This document shows positions 1-6,007 of a DNA stretch of 6,994 nucleotides, piece by piece. Origin of the DNA: Thermoplasmatales archaeon (GTDB lineage: Archaea > Thermoplasmatota > E2 > UBA202 > DSCA01); contig DSCA01000134.1 in NCBI GenBank assembly GCA_011049295.1, positions 1 to 6,994 of the forward strand, given 5' to 3'. Every line of letters begins with the position of its first letter. Position 1 is the first letter of the stretch. Position numbers and translations under genes: made by a program. The notes below the pieces were generated by a model that saw nothing but the letters and a program-made list of their open reading frames with translations, was not told where the DNA came from and ran no database searches.

Positions 1-445
1 CCTCCACCCGCCGCAGGGTGGTGATCAAAAACACGTCCTCGGAGAGCACCCCGATTTCCGAGGCGAAGGTGTCGGAGAGAGCCACGGCGATGGCCACCGT
101 GAAGGGCACCGCCACCTTGTCCGGGGCAAAGGAGAGGGTCAGGGCGGCCAGCACCGCCGGCACCAGGCCGTTGGCCAGCACGTTGCGGGCCTTCCGCATC
201 CCGTTGCCCCTCTCATGCAGCCCCCGGCGCTCCTTGTAGCCGAAGCGGAACCGGGTGACCGCCACCCCCAGGACGAGAAACACCAGGAGCAGGGCAAACC
301 AGCGCAGCCCCCCGGTGAAAATGATGAGCAAACCCACTCCTACCGCGGTCAGCGTTCCCCCCCGGTCCAGCAGGGAGAAGCGCAGGGACAGCACGCCGAA
401 CAGCAGGCAGACCGCCAGTTTGAGGGCCACCAGTCCGTAGTCCAT
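1..445 (-). CDS. DUF92 / TIGR00297-type integral membrane protein (VTE6-like), N-terminal part, cut by the left window edge
   Basis: Reading the minus strand from ATG at 445 gives 148 codons open to the window edge, so the C-terminal part is missing. The protein begins MDYGLVALKLAVCLLFGVLS and has hydrophobic, membrane-spanning stretches at about residues 5-24, 30-48, 50-65, 97-112 and 119-135. It carries family landmarks: a basic loop with FGYKERRG then RNVLANG (about 88-105), and the conserved ALSDTFASEIGVLS block (about 132-145) followed by ITTLRRVE. These match the DUF92 family, which includes plant VTE6 phytyl-phosphate kinase. An archaeal role as a polyprenyl-phosphate kinase is inference only. 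The start lies one base after the rtcB stop codon, with AAAGGT just upstream as a weak ribosome binding site, so translation is probably coupled to rtcB. The family call is fairly sure; the substrate is unknown. Confidence 0.8.
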   Translation of the reverse strand, partial: MDYGLVALKLAVCLLFGVLSLRFSLLDRGGTLTAVGVGLLIIFTGGLRWFALLLVFLVLGVAVTRFRFGYKERRGLHERGNGMRKARNVLANGLVPAVLAALTLSFAPDKVAVPFTVAIAVALSDTFASEIGVLSEDVFLITTLRRVE

Positions 446-446
446 G

Positions 447-1910
447 CTAACCTTTGACCACGCCCAGGGGCACCAGGCGGGCCACCTTCAGCGAGATGCC
501 GGCCCCGTGGGTGACATTCACCACCTGGCCCACGTCCTTGTAGGCGTCAGGTGATTCCTCGGCCATCACCTTCCAGGAGGCCGGATGGGCGTAGATGCCC
601 TTTTTGCGCAACTGCTCCCCCACCGCCTCCCCCCGCCACTTGCGGGTGGCCGCCGAGCGGGACATGGTGCGCCCCGCCCCGTGGCAGGTGCTCCCGAAGG
701 TTTTTTCCGACTCCGCGGTGCCCTTGAGCAGGTAGCTCTCGGTCCCCATGTCCCCCGGGATGATCACCGGCTGGCCCACCTCCCGGTAGGTCTCCGGTAC
801 CCCCTCCCGGCCCGGTCCGAAGGCCCGGGTGGCCCCCTTCCGGTGCACGTACACCCGGCGGCGCTCCCCCTCCACTTGGTGCTCCTCCAGCTTGGCCGTG
901 TTGTGGCACACGTCGTACACGATGTGCATGTCCAGGTCCTCCGGGGACCGCCCCAGAACCTTTTCGAAGCTCTGCCTCACCCAGTGCACGATCATCTGCC
1001 GGTTGCACCAGGCGAAGTTGGCCGCGCAGGCCATGGCCCCGAAGTAGGACTGGGCCTCGTCGGAGGTGGCCGGGGCGCAGGCCAGCTGCCGGTCGGGCAG
1101 AGATATGCCGTACTTGTGGACCGCCCGCTCCAGCACCCGGAGGTGGTCGGTGCACACCTGGTGGCCGAACCCCCGGGAGCCGGTGTGTATCATCACCGTG
1201 AGCTGGCCCTCCTGGATGCCGTAGGACCGGGCCGCCTCCCGGTCGTAGACCTCGGCCACCCGCTGAATCTCCAAAAAATGGTTGCCGGCCCCCAGGGAGC
1301 CCACCTGGGACTTGCCCCTCTCCAGGGCCTTCTGTGACACGTGAGCGGGGTCGGCGGCCTCCATGCACCCGTTTTCCTCGATCACCTCCAGGTCCCGGTC
1401 CCAGCCGTAGCCCTGCTCCACCGCCCACCGGGCCCCCAGGCGCAGAACCTCCTCCAGCTGCTGCTTGCTCAGCTTCACCTTGGCCTGGGAGCCCACGCCG
1501 GAGGGCACGTTGACAAACATGGTGTCCACCAGCTGCCTGACCTGCTCCGGGGAGAGCTCGTCGGCCCGCAGACCGGTCCGCACCAGGCGCACCCCGCAGT
1601 TGATGTCGAAGCCCACCCCGCCGGGGGAAATCACCCCCTCCTCGGCGTCGGTGGCCGCCACCCCCCCGATGGGAAAGCCGTAGCCCCAGTGGATCTCGGG
1701 CATGGCCAGGGCCCGGCCCACGATGCCGGGCAGGGTGGTCACGTTGGCAATCTGCTCGGGGGCGTTGTCCCCCCGGATGGCGGGTATCATGTCCGGGCTG
1801 GCATAGATGAGCGCCGAGGTGCGCATCCGCAGGTCGCCCTTCTCCCCCCGGTAAGTATCCGGTATCTCGTACGTGTAGTCGTCTATCTTATTCAATGGCC
1901 CCTTCCACAT
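447..1910 (-). CDS. rtcB: RtcB, GTP-dependent 3'-phosphate/5'-hydroxyl RNA ligase (tRNA-splicing ligase)
   Basis: Full-length RtcB of 487 residues, close to the 481 of the Pyrococcus horikoshii enzyme. The family joins RNA ends bearing 2',3'-cyclic phosphate or 3'-phosphate to 5'-hydroxyl ends using GTP and Mn2+. Its main archaeal job is sealing tRNA halves after intron removal. All signature residues can be seen: D102 and C105 in GGVGFDINCGVRL, N210-H211 in LGAGNHFLEI, H242 in MIHTGSRGFGH, H336 in DVCHNTAK, H410 in CHGAGR (the histidine guanylylated in the family), and K486 next to the C-terminus (VVKG). There is no intein and no frameshift. The start is supported by GAGGG overlapping the archease stop, about 7 bases before ATG. 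The archease gene lies 9 bases upstream and the DUF92 gene 1 base downstream, indicating one operon. The identification is essentially certain. Confidence 0.97.
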   Translation of the reverse strand: MWKGPLNKIDDYTYEIPDTYRGEKGDLRMRTSALIYASPDMIPAIRGDNAPEQIANVTTLPGIVGRALAMPEIHWGYGFPIGGVAATDAEEGVISPGGVGFDINCGVRLVRTGLRADELSPEQVRQLVDTMFVNVPSGVGSQAKVKLSKQQLEEVLRLGARWAVEQGYGWDRDLEVIEENGCMEAADPAHVSQKALERGKSQVGSLGAGNHFLEIQRVAEVYDREAARSYGIQEGQLTVMIHTGSRGFGHQVCTDHLRVLERAVHKYGISLPDRQLACAPATSDEAQSYFGAMACAANFAWCNRQMIVHWVRQSFEKVLGRSPEDLDMHIVYDVCHNTAKLEEHQVEGERRRVYVHRKGATRAFGPGREGVPETYREVGQPVIIPGDMGTESYLLKGTAESEKTFGSTCHGAGRTMSRSAATRKWRGEAVGEQLRKKGIYAHPASWKVMAEESPDAYKDVGQVVNVTHGAGISLKVARLVPLGVVKG

Positions 1911-1919
1911 CTGTATCCC

Positions 1920-2336
1920 TCATATGTCAAACAGCACTTTTATGTAGACCCCCTTTTTAGTTCTTTTGATTTCCAGCAGGTGATAGGTGACCGCCTTGAT
2001 TTCCCGGCCGTAGGCGTGCCTCTCCCGGCTGTAGGGCTCCCCCCGGACGGTGGCCCGCAGCGTCTCCTCCCCGATGGACACCTGGAAATCCCCGAACACC
2101 AGCCCCTCCACGTCCCGGAGGTACAGCAGCTCGGACAGCCAGTCCACCAACAGCTGCTCCCGGTCCCCCTCCACGGGCAGCTCAATCTCCCGCTCCTCCC
2201 GGGGCTCGATGTGGCTGCCGTCCACCATCAGGGAAAACATCCCCCGGGCGGCATGGGCGAAGGCCTCCTCCAGGGAAGCGCCGTGGGCCTGGATGCCGAT
2301 GTCCGCGGTGTGCTCAAAGGTCTTGTAGGGCTGCAT
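1920..2336 (-). CDS. Archease, RtcB activator protein
   Basis: A small protein of 138 residues of the archease family (MTH1598/TM1083 type). Archease helps RtcB form its histidine-guanylate intermediate and turn over many times, and can broaden its nucleotide use. Family motifs are EHTADIGIQA at residues 8-17, DWLSELLYL at 65-73, GREIKAVTYH at 110-119 and the C-terminal KVLFDI. D12 and D137 are the likely metal-binding acidic residues by family analogy. I chose ATG at 2336 (MQPYKTFEHTAD) because it gives the usual short lead before HTAD and lies about 28 bases from a TATA-like TTTTTTAA. An in-frame ATG at 2345 (adding MKH) is the alternative, but would sit only about 20 bases from that element. 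It ends 9 bases before rtcB and is probably the first gene of the archease-rtcB-DUF92 operon. Confidence 0.93.
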   Translation of the reverse strand: MQPYKTFEHTADIGIQAHGASLEEAFAHAARGMFSLMVDGSHIEPREEREIELPVEGDREQLLVDWLSELLYLRDVEGLVFGDFQVSIGEETLRATVRGEPYSRERHAYGREIKAVTYHLLEIKRTKKGVYIKVLFDI

Positions 2337-2360
2337 GTGTTTCATCCAATCCGGGCCCGG

Positions 2361-2368
2361 TTAAAAAA
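2361..2368 (-). promoter_or_regulatory. Possible TATA-like element for the archease-rtcB-DUF92 operon
   Basis: On the minus strand this reads TTTTTTAA within an otherwise GC-rich stretch. Its centre is about 28 bases before the ATG at 2336, fitting an archaeal promoter for a leaderless or nearly leaderless message. It is a poor match to a classical TTTATATA box. A second AT-rich element at 2395-2407 could be the promoter or a terminator instead. Confidence 0.35.
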
Positions 2369-2392
2369 GGTTGGCCTGGCCGCAGCTATCAC

Positions 2393-2412
2393 AAAAAGAA
2401 ATAAAAAGGAGG
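2393..2412 (-). terminator. Possible U-rich terminator after the secreted-protein gene
   Basis: Starting 36 bases after the stop codon at 2448-2450, the minus strand reads CCTCCTTTTTATTTCTTTTT, two T5 runs after a C/T-rich tract. Archaeal RNA polymerase commonly stops at such U-rich tracts without a hairpin, and none is obvious here. Position between two same-strand transcription units supports the call. An AT-rich promoter element is the alternative reading. Confidence 0.4.
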
Positions 2413-2447
2413 AAGGAGGGGGGGATGGGTATGGATGACGGATGTGC

Positions 2448-4040
2448 CTACAGTCCCAGCACCAGGGGTCCCAGCACCAGGCCGCTGGCCGTCTCGAAAG
2501 CTCCGCCAGCCTCCACGGTGATATCCACCCGGCCAATCCCCAGAATCAGGCCGGTGCCGATGTCGGCGCTGGCTCCCGCCGGCAGCGAGGAGATGGTCCC
2601 GCTGACCTGGCTGTTCAGGAACACCGTTCCCTCCAGGGTGATGGACCAGGGGACGTCCTCGGCCGGGGCGGTACCCGTGTTGGACACCGTGGCCTTCACG
2701 CCGAATCCCCCGGAGATGGCCTCCACGTTGAGCACCGCCACGGGAAACGCCCGGTAGTAGACGTCGCTGTTTCCATCCCGGGTGTCCGACCAGATGGCGC
2801 CCACCGGGGTGGCCGCAGCGGAGCGGTCCTCGGAGAGCACGGTGCCCTCCTCGTCGTTGAGCTGCTCCGGCTCCGACCAGGTGGCACCCCAGTCGTCGCT
2901 CTCCGCGTAGTACAGGTTACCTCCTCTGATGAAGGTGCACACCAGTTTCTCACCCGACAGGGCCACCGCGGGATGGAGCTCGTCCTCGCCGGATGCCGCC
3001 ACCGTGGACACCTCCCAGGACTCGCCGCCGTCCGGGGAATAGTAGCAGGATATGTCCTGGTTGCCCACCATCTCGGTCTGGCAGAGGATGGCCACCCGGT
3101 CGTTGTGGGCGGCGATGCTGGGGTTCAGCAGGTTGTAGTTCTCCCGGATAAATGCAGCGGAGCTGGCACCCTCGGCCAGCGGGTCGGTGAAATCCCGGGA
3201 CCAATAGAACAAATCATAGGAGCCCATGGTGTCGTTGTATATGTCGTAGGCGGTCCACATCCGGTCTCGTGGCTTGTCCATGGCCGCCGTGCTGTGGATG
3301 CAGCCGGAATAGTCATGCCAGCTGATGTACCCACTGCCGTCAGTCTCCGGACTGGCGAAAAACATATGCGGCCCGTTGGTGATGTCGTAATCGCCATAGG
3401 TGGTAGAGGCAATGGCAGAGATGACGCCGTACTCCCAGCTCTCCTGGCTGTTGTGGCAGGCCATGTGCAGGTCGTGGATGTCAGTCCATTCATATGACGA
3501 CCAGTCCCAGTAAACCAGCCCCCAGGTGGAGATGTCGTCGACATCTGCCACCTCCAGGAGGTACTGGATGCCCTGCTCGGTCAGCGTTTCAAAGGAGCCG
3601 TAGAAGGTGCTACCGCCCCAGTGGGATAGCGTGGGATGGTCCTGGACACCCTCGATGTCGAAGGATGCAACATCCGCAAAGCTGCTGCCTCCGTCGGTGG
3701 ACATCGCAAACATGATGTTCCGCTCCATCATGGAGGGGGCATGGGTGTAGGCGACCAGGTAGCGGCCTCCGCCGGCCGCCAGGGTGGGGTGGTATTCATC
3801 CACGTCGGTGTCGGCCACCGGGATGTTGAGAGGGCGGGCCAGCGGGCGGAATGCTCCCTCCACGGGGACGGAGTGAGCAGAGAGGGTGTGCGGTTGTCCC
3901 TCCACCGGAACCACGGTGACCTCTCTTCCCGCCTCCGGGGAGAGGTGGGCACCCGATGTCTTCGCGTCTAAAATCTGGGCGGTGCTGGCGGCCCCTGCCG
4001 TCAGGAGCAGCAGCACCAACAGTGCTATGGCTTTTTTCAT
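2448..4040 (-). CDS. Secreted acidic protein with Asp-box (sialidase-like) propeller and C-terminal Ig/CARDB-like domain, function unknown
   Basis: A protein of 530 residues from the MKK start. Residues 1-20 form a clear Sec signal peptide (KK, then AIALLVLLLLTAG, likely cut near AST-AQ). The body carries three Asp-boxes: STDGGSSF (114-121), SPDGGESW (335-342) and SDDWGATW (381-388). It also has recurring blade-like strands around HPTL at 84 and 135, NPSI at 306 and HPAV at 356, plus WSDTRDGNSDVYYR at 417-430. This suggests a beta-propeller as in sialidase-like proteins. I see no clear set of sialidase catalytic residues, so an enzyme activity should not be assumed. Residues about 435-512 look like an Ig/CARDB-type domain (VSNTGTAPAEDVPWSI). 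The end is a short hydrophobic tail, LVLGPLVLGL. Asp plus Glu outnumber Lys plus Arg roughly fourfold, fitting an extracellular protein. An upstream ATG at 4061 is rejected because it lies only about 16 bases from the TATA box, while ATG 4040 has GGAGG at 8 bases. Confidence 0.8.
   Translation of the reverse strand: MKKAIALLVLLLLTAGAASTAQILDAKTSGAHLSPEAGREVTVVPVEGQPHTLSAHSVPVEGAFRPLARPLNIPVADTDVDEYHPTLAAGGGRYLVAYTHAPSMMERNIMFAMSTDGGSSFADVASFDIEGVQDHPTLSHWGGSTFYGSFETLTEQGIQYLLEVADVDDISTWGLVYWDWSSYEWTDIHDLHMACHNSQESWEYGVISAIASTTYGDYDITNGPHMFFASPETDGSGYISWHDYSGCIHSTAAMDKPRDRMWTAYDIYNDTMGSYDLFYWSRDFTDPLAEGASSAAFIRENYNLLNPSIAAHNDRVAILCQTEMVGNQDISCYYSPDGGESWEVSTVAASGEDELHPAVALSGEKLVCTFIRGGNLYYAESDDWGATWSEPEQLNDEEGTVLSEDRSAAATPVGAIWSDTRDGNSDVYYRAFPVAVLNVEAISGGFGVKATVSNTGTAPAEDVPWSITLEGTVFLNSQVSGTISSLPAGASADIGTGLILGIGRVDITVEAGGAFETASGLVLGPLVLGL
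2453..2481 (-). repeat. Tandem 14-base repeat (15-base period) encoding LVLGP-LVLGL
   Basis: The 14-base unit GTCCCAGCACCAGG (plus strand) occurs exactly at 2453-2466 and 2468-2481. The period of 15 bases equals five codons, so the repeat encodes two copies of LVLG[P/L] at the very C-terminus of the secreted protein. Confidence 0.85.
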
Positions 4041-4048
4041 GGTTATAG

Positions 4049-4053
4049 CCTCC
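4049..4053 (-). promoter_or_regulatory. Shine-Dalgarno site deciding the start of the secreted protein
   Basis: The minus strand reads GGAGG, then an 8-base spacer, then ATG AAA AAA. This strong site fixes the start at 4040, directly before the signal peptide, rather than at the upstream in-frame ATG at 4061. Confidence 0.75.
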
Positions 4054-4072
4054 AGATGCATAATGCCCCAAA

Positions 4073-4080
4073 CATATAAA
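4073..4080 (-). promoter_or_regulatory. TATA box of the secreted-protein gene
   Basis: The minus strand reads TTTATATG in the 67-base gap after the exporter gene, with an AGAAATC stretch just upstream that could serve as the TFB recognition element. Transcription would start about 22-27 bases downstream, near 4050-4055, giving a leader of 10-15 bases that just contains the GGAGG site. Confidence 0.65.
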
Positions 4081-4107
4081 TAGATTTCTGGCGTGCCGGC
4101 GGAGGAT

Positions 4108-4998
4108 TCAGCCTTCCTCCTCCCGGGGGTCCACGTGCACCGTGGCCTCCACGCCCATCTCCTCCCTCAGGGCCTCCTCCACCCGGTGGGCGATATCGTG
4201 CACCTCCCGCAGGCGCATGTCCGGAGGGAGGTGCAGGTGGAGGGTGAGCTCCACGTGGTCCCCGTAGCGGTGGAGGTGGAGATGATGCACCTGCTCCGCC
4301 CGGGGGGCCTCCCGGGCCACCACGTCCCGGATGCGGGCCTCCATCTCGGCGTCCGGGGACTCCCCCAGCAGCCGTCCGGCCACCTCCCGGAAAATGCCGT
4401 AGGCGGCATAGAAGATGAACAGGGAGACCAGCAGCCCCAGCGCCCCGTCCACCCACCAGACGTGCGGTCCCAGCAGGGCCCCGGCCACCACCAGCACCGT
4501 GGACAGGGCGTCGCTGCGGTGATGCCAGCCGTCGGCCCGGAGCGCCGCAGAGCGGGTTTTCTTTCCTGCCCACAGGCAGTACCGGGCCATGCCCTCCTTC
4601 ACCGGGATGGAGGCGGCAAAAACCAGGATGGAGAGTCGGCTGTAGACGGTGGGCGTGGCGGTGCTCAGCCGCAGCAGGGAGTCCTGCACAAAGGCGAAGG
4701 CCACCACCGCCAGCAGGGTGCCAATGACCAGGGCGGCCAGGGGCTCCGCCCGCCCGTGGCCGAAGGGATGCTCCCGGTCGGGGGGACGGGAGGCTATGTA
4801 GAACCCCAGCAGCACCACCACCGAGGTCAGGGAATCGGAGAGTGTATGCCAGGCATCGGCCTGCATGGCCACGGAATCCACGCTGAGGCCCGCCCCCAGC
4901 TTGACCGCGAACAGGACCACGTTGACCATGATGGACACGTAGATTGCGGTGTAGGCCAGACGGGAGGAGGACCGGGTGGGATGGAGATGAGCCGCCAT
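4108..4998 (-). CDS. Cation diffusion facilitator (CDF) family divalent metal exporter
   Basis: A complete 296-residue CDF transporter, the usual length for FieF/YiiP-like members. The family exports Zn2+, Fe2+, Mn2+ or similar ions in exchange for protons as a membrane dimer. Six membrane helices are expected within about residues 14-205, followed by a cytoplasmic domain. The transport site is visible as H51-xxx-D55 in helix 2 (ADAWHTLSDS) and H159-xxx-D163 in helix 5 (ADGWHHRSDA). This HD/HD set is like zinc-selective ZnT proteins, whereas E. coli YiiP has DD/HD, so zinc is the likeliest substrate by analogy. The loop D74-REHPFGHGRAE matches the second metal site of YiiP (H77, H81). The C-terminal domain (about 215-290) is histidine-rich, with HHLHLHRYGDH and LHLHL. 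It lies 46 bases after the transketolase genes, with its own TATA box, so it may be transcribed alone. Confidence 0.93.
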   Translation of the reverse strand: MAAHLHPTRSSSRLAYTAIYVSIMVNVVLFAVKLGAGLSVDSVAMQADAWHTLSDSLTSVVVLLGFYIASRPPDREHPFGHGRAEPLAALVIGTLLAVVAFAFVQDSLLRLSTATPTVYSRLSILVFAASIPVKEGMARYCLWAGKKTRSAALRADGWHHRSDALSTVLVVAGALLGPHVWWVDGALGLLVSLFIFYAAYGIFREVAGRLLGESPDAEMEARIRDVVAREAPRAEQVHHLHLHRYGDHVELTLHLHLPPDMRLREVHDIAHRVEEALREEMGVEATVHVDPREEEG

Positions 4999-5024
4999 GC
5001 TACCCCCGCATAAACGGTCTCCCC

Positions 5025-5032
5025 TATAAAAA
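5025..5032 (-). promoter_or_regulatory. TATA box of the metal exporter gene
   Basis: The minus strand reads TTTTTATA, centred about 30 bases before the ATG at 4998. It lies in the 46-base gap after the transketolase stop codon. Transcription would start within a few bases of the ATG. GGGGGT sits directly ahead of the start but matches Shine-Dalgarno poorly. The T5 run could also act as a terminator for the transketolase message. Confidence 0.5.
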
Positions 5033-5044
5033 CATGGCAGAGGG

Positions 5045-6007
5045 CTACGTCCCGTCCCGCAGCTTCATGGCCCTCCGGGCGTGCTCGGCGATGGCGGCGG
5101 CGGTGAGCCCGTACTTTTCCATCAGCTCCCGGGCGCTCCCCGACTCCCCGAAGACGTCGTTGATTCCTATGCGCAGCAGGGGAACAGGACGCTCGCCCAT
5201 GGCCTCGGCCACCGCCGCCCCCAGCCCCCCGATGACCGAGTGCTCCTCGCAGGTGACCAGGCAGCCCGTCTCCGTGGCCGCCTTCCGGACCGCGGCCCCG
5301 TCCAGGGGCTTCACCGTGGGCATGTGAACCACCCGGGCCTTGATTCCGTCCGGCTCCAGCAGCTCGTAGGCCCGCAGGGCCTCCGCGGTCATGGTACCGG
5401 TGGCCACGATGGTCACGTCCTTGCCCCGGCGCAGCAGCACGGACTTGCCCAGTTGGAAGTCCCGATGCTTGTCGAAGATGACCGGGGCGTCCGCCCGCCC
5501 CATGCGCACGTAGAAGGGCCCGGCGGTGGCAGCGATGGCCGGAATCATGTCCTCCACCTCGATGGCGTCCGCCGGGGCCAGCACCCTCATGTGGGGCAGC
5601 ACCCGCATCAGGGCCATGTCCTCCAGCATCTGGTGGCTGGCCCCGTCCCCGCCCACCGATATGCCGGCATGGGTGGCCACGATTTTGACGTCGAGCTCCG
5701 GGTAGGCGATGGACTGCCGTATCTGGTCGTAGCAGCGCCCGGTGGCAAACACGGCGAAGGTGGAAGCAAAGGCTATTTTGCCGCAGGTGGCCAGGCCGGC
5801 GGCCACCCCCATCATGTTGGCCTCGGCGATGCCACAGTCGAAAAACCGCTTGGGAAACACGGTGCCGAAGCGCTTGGTCTTGGTGGACAGCGCCAGGTCC
5901 GCGTCCAGCACCACCACGTTGTCGTTCTGGTAACCCAGCTCGATGAGGGCGGAGCTGTAGCCGTCGCGGAGGTTGCGCATCTTGTCGGTGAGGGCGGCCT
6001 TAATCAT
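5045..6007 (-). CDS. Transketolase, C-terminal subunit (pyrimidine-binding and C-terminal domains)
   Basis: A 320-residue protein matching the C-terminal half of a split transketolase. Transketolase moves two-carbon units between sugar phosphates with thiamine diphosphate. The pyrimidine-binding domain occupies about residues 5-175, with the cofactor-activating glutamate E62 in FDCGIAEANMMGVAAGLA. It also has HAGISVGGDGASHQMLEDMA (113-132), whose His113 and His125 correspond to active-site histidines. The C-terminal transketolase domain follows from about 190, with CEEHSVIGGLGAAVAE at 253-268. Its ATG lies inside the end of the N-terminal subunit gene (ATGATTAA, 8-base overlap), so the two are translationally coupled and should form one enzyme. 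Related split enzymes include 1-deoxyxylulose-5-phosphate synthase and apulose-4-phosphate transketolase; nothing here points to those over ordinary transketolase. Confidence 0.94.
   Translation of the reverse strand: MIKAALTDKMRNLRDGYSSALIELGYQNDNVVVLDADLALSTKTKRFGTVFPKRFFDCGIAEANMMGVAAGLATCGKIAFASTFAVFATGRCYDQIRQSIAYPELDVKIVATHAGISVGGDGASHQMLEDMALMRVLPHMRVLAPADAIEVEDMIPAIAATAGPFYVRMGRADAPVIFDKHRDFQLGKSVLLRRGKDVTIVATGTMTAEALRAYELLEPDGIKARVVHMPTVKPLDGAAVRKAATETGCLVTCEEHSVIGGLGAAVAEAMGERPVPLLRIGINDVFGESGSARELMEKYGLTAAAIAEHARRAMKLRDGT

Noticed and set aside
547..1428. Minus-strand open frame of 293 codons in another frame within rtcB
   Set aside because: Gly/Arg/Pro-rich out-of-frame translation inside an intact rtcB gene that has all its catalytic residues.
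1341..2438. Long plus-strand open frame of 365 codons opposite rtcB and archease
   Set aside because: It is an antisense shadow of two well-identified genes in GC-rich DNA. Its product is rich in Pro, Gly, His and Leu with no recognisable domain, and it crosses the gene boundary.
2403..2757. Apparent ribosome binding site (GGAGGAAGGAGG) followed by ATG on the plus strand
   Set aside because: The match comes from the polypurine tract. The frame behind it is antisense to the secreted-protein gene and gives a low-complexity Ser/Thr/Pro-rich product.
2442..3497. Long plus-strand open frame of 351 codons opposite the secreted-protein gene
   Set aside because: The minus-strand frame has a signal peptide, Asp-boxes, a TATA box and a Shine-Dalgarno site; the plus frame has none of these.
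4041..4061. Seven-residue extension of the secreted protein to ATG 4061 (MHLEAIT)
   Set aside because: It would put acidic residues before the signal peptide, has no ribosome binding site, and lies too close to the TATA box at 4073-4080 to be in the message.
4093..5013. Plus-strand open frame of 306 codons opposite the CDF exporter
   Set aside because: Low-complexity Gly/His/Pro-rich translation typical of the reverse complement of a GC-rich gene. The exporter motifs on the minus strand are decisive.
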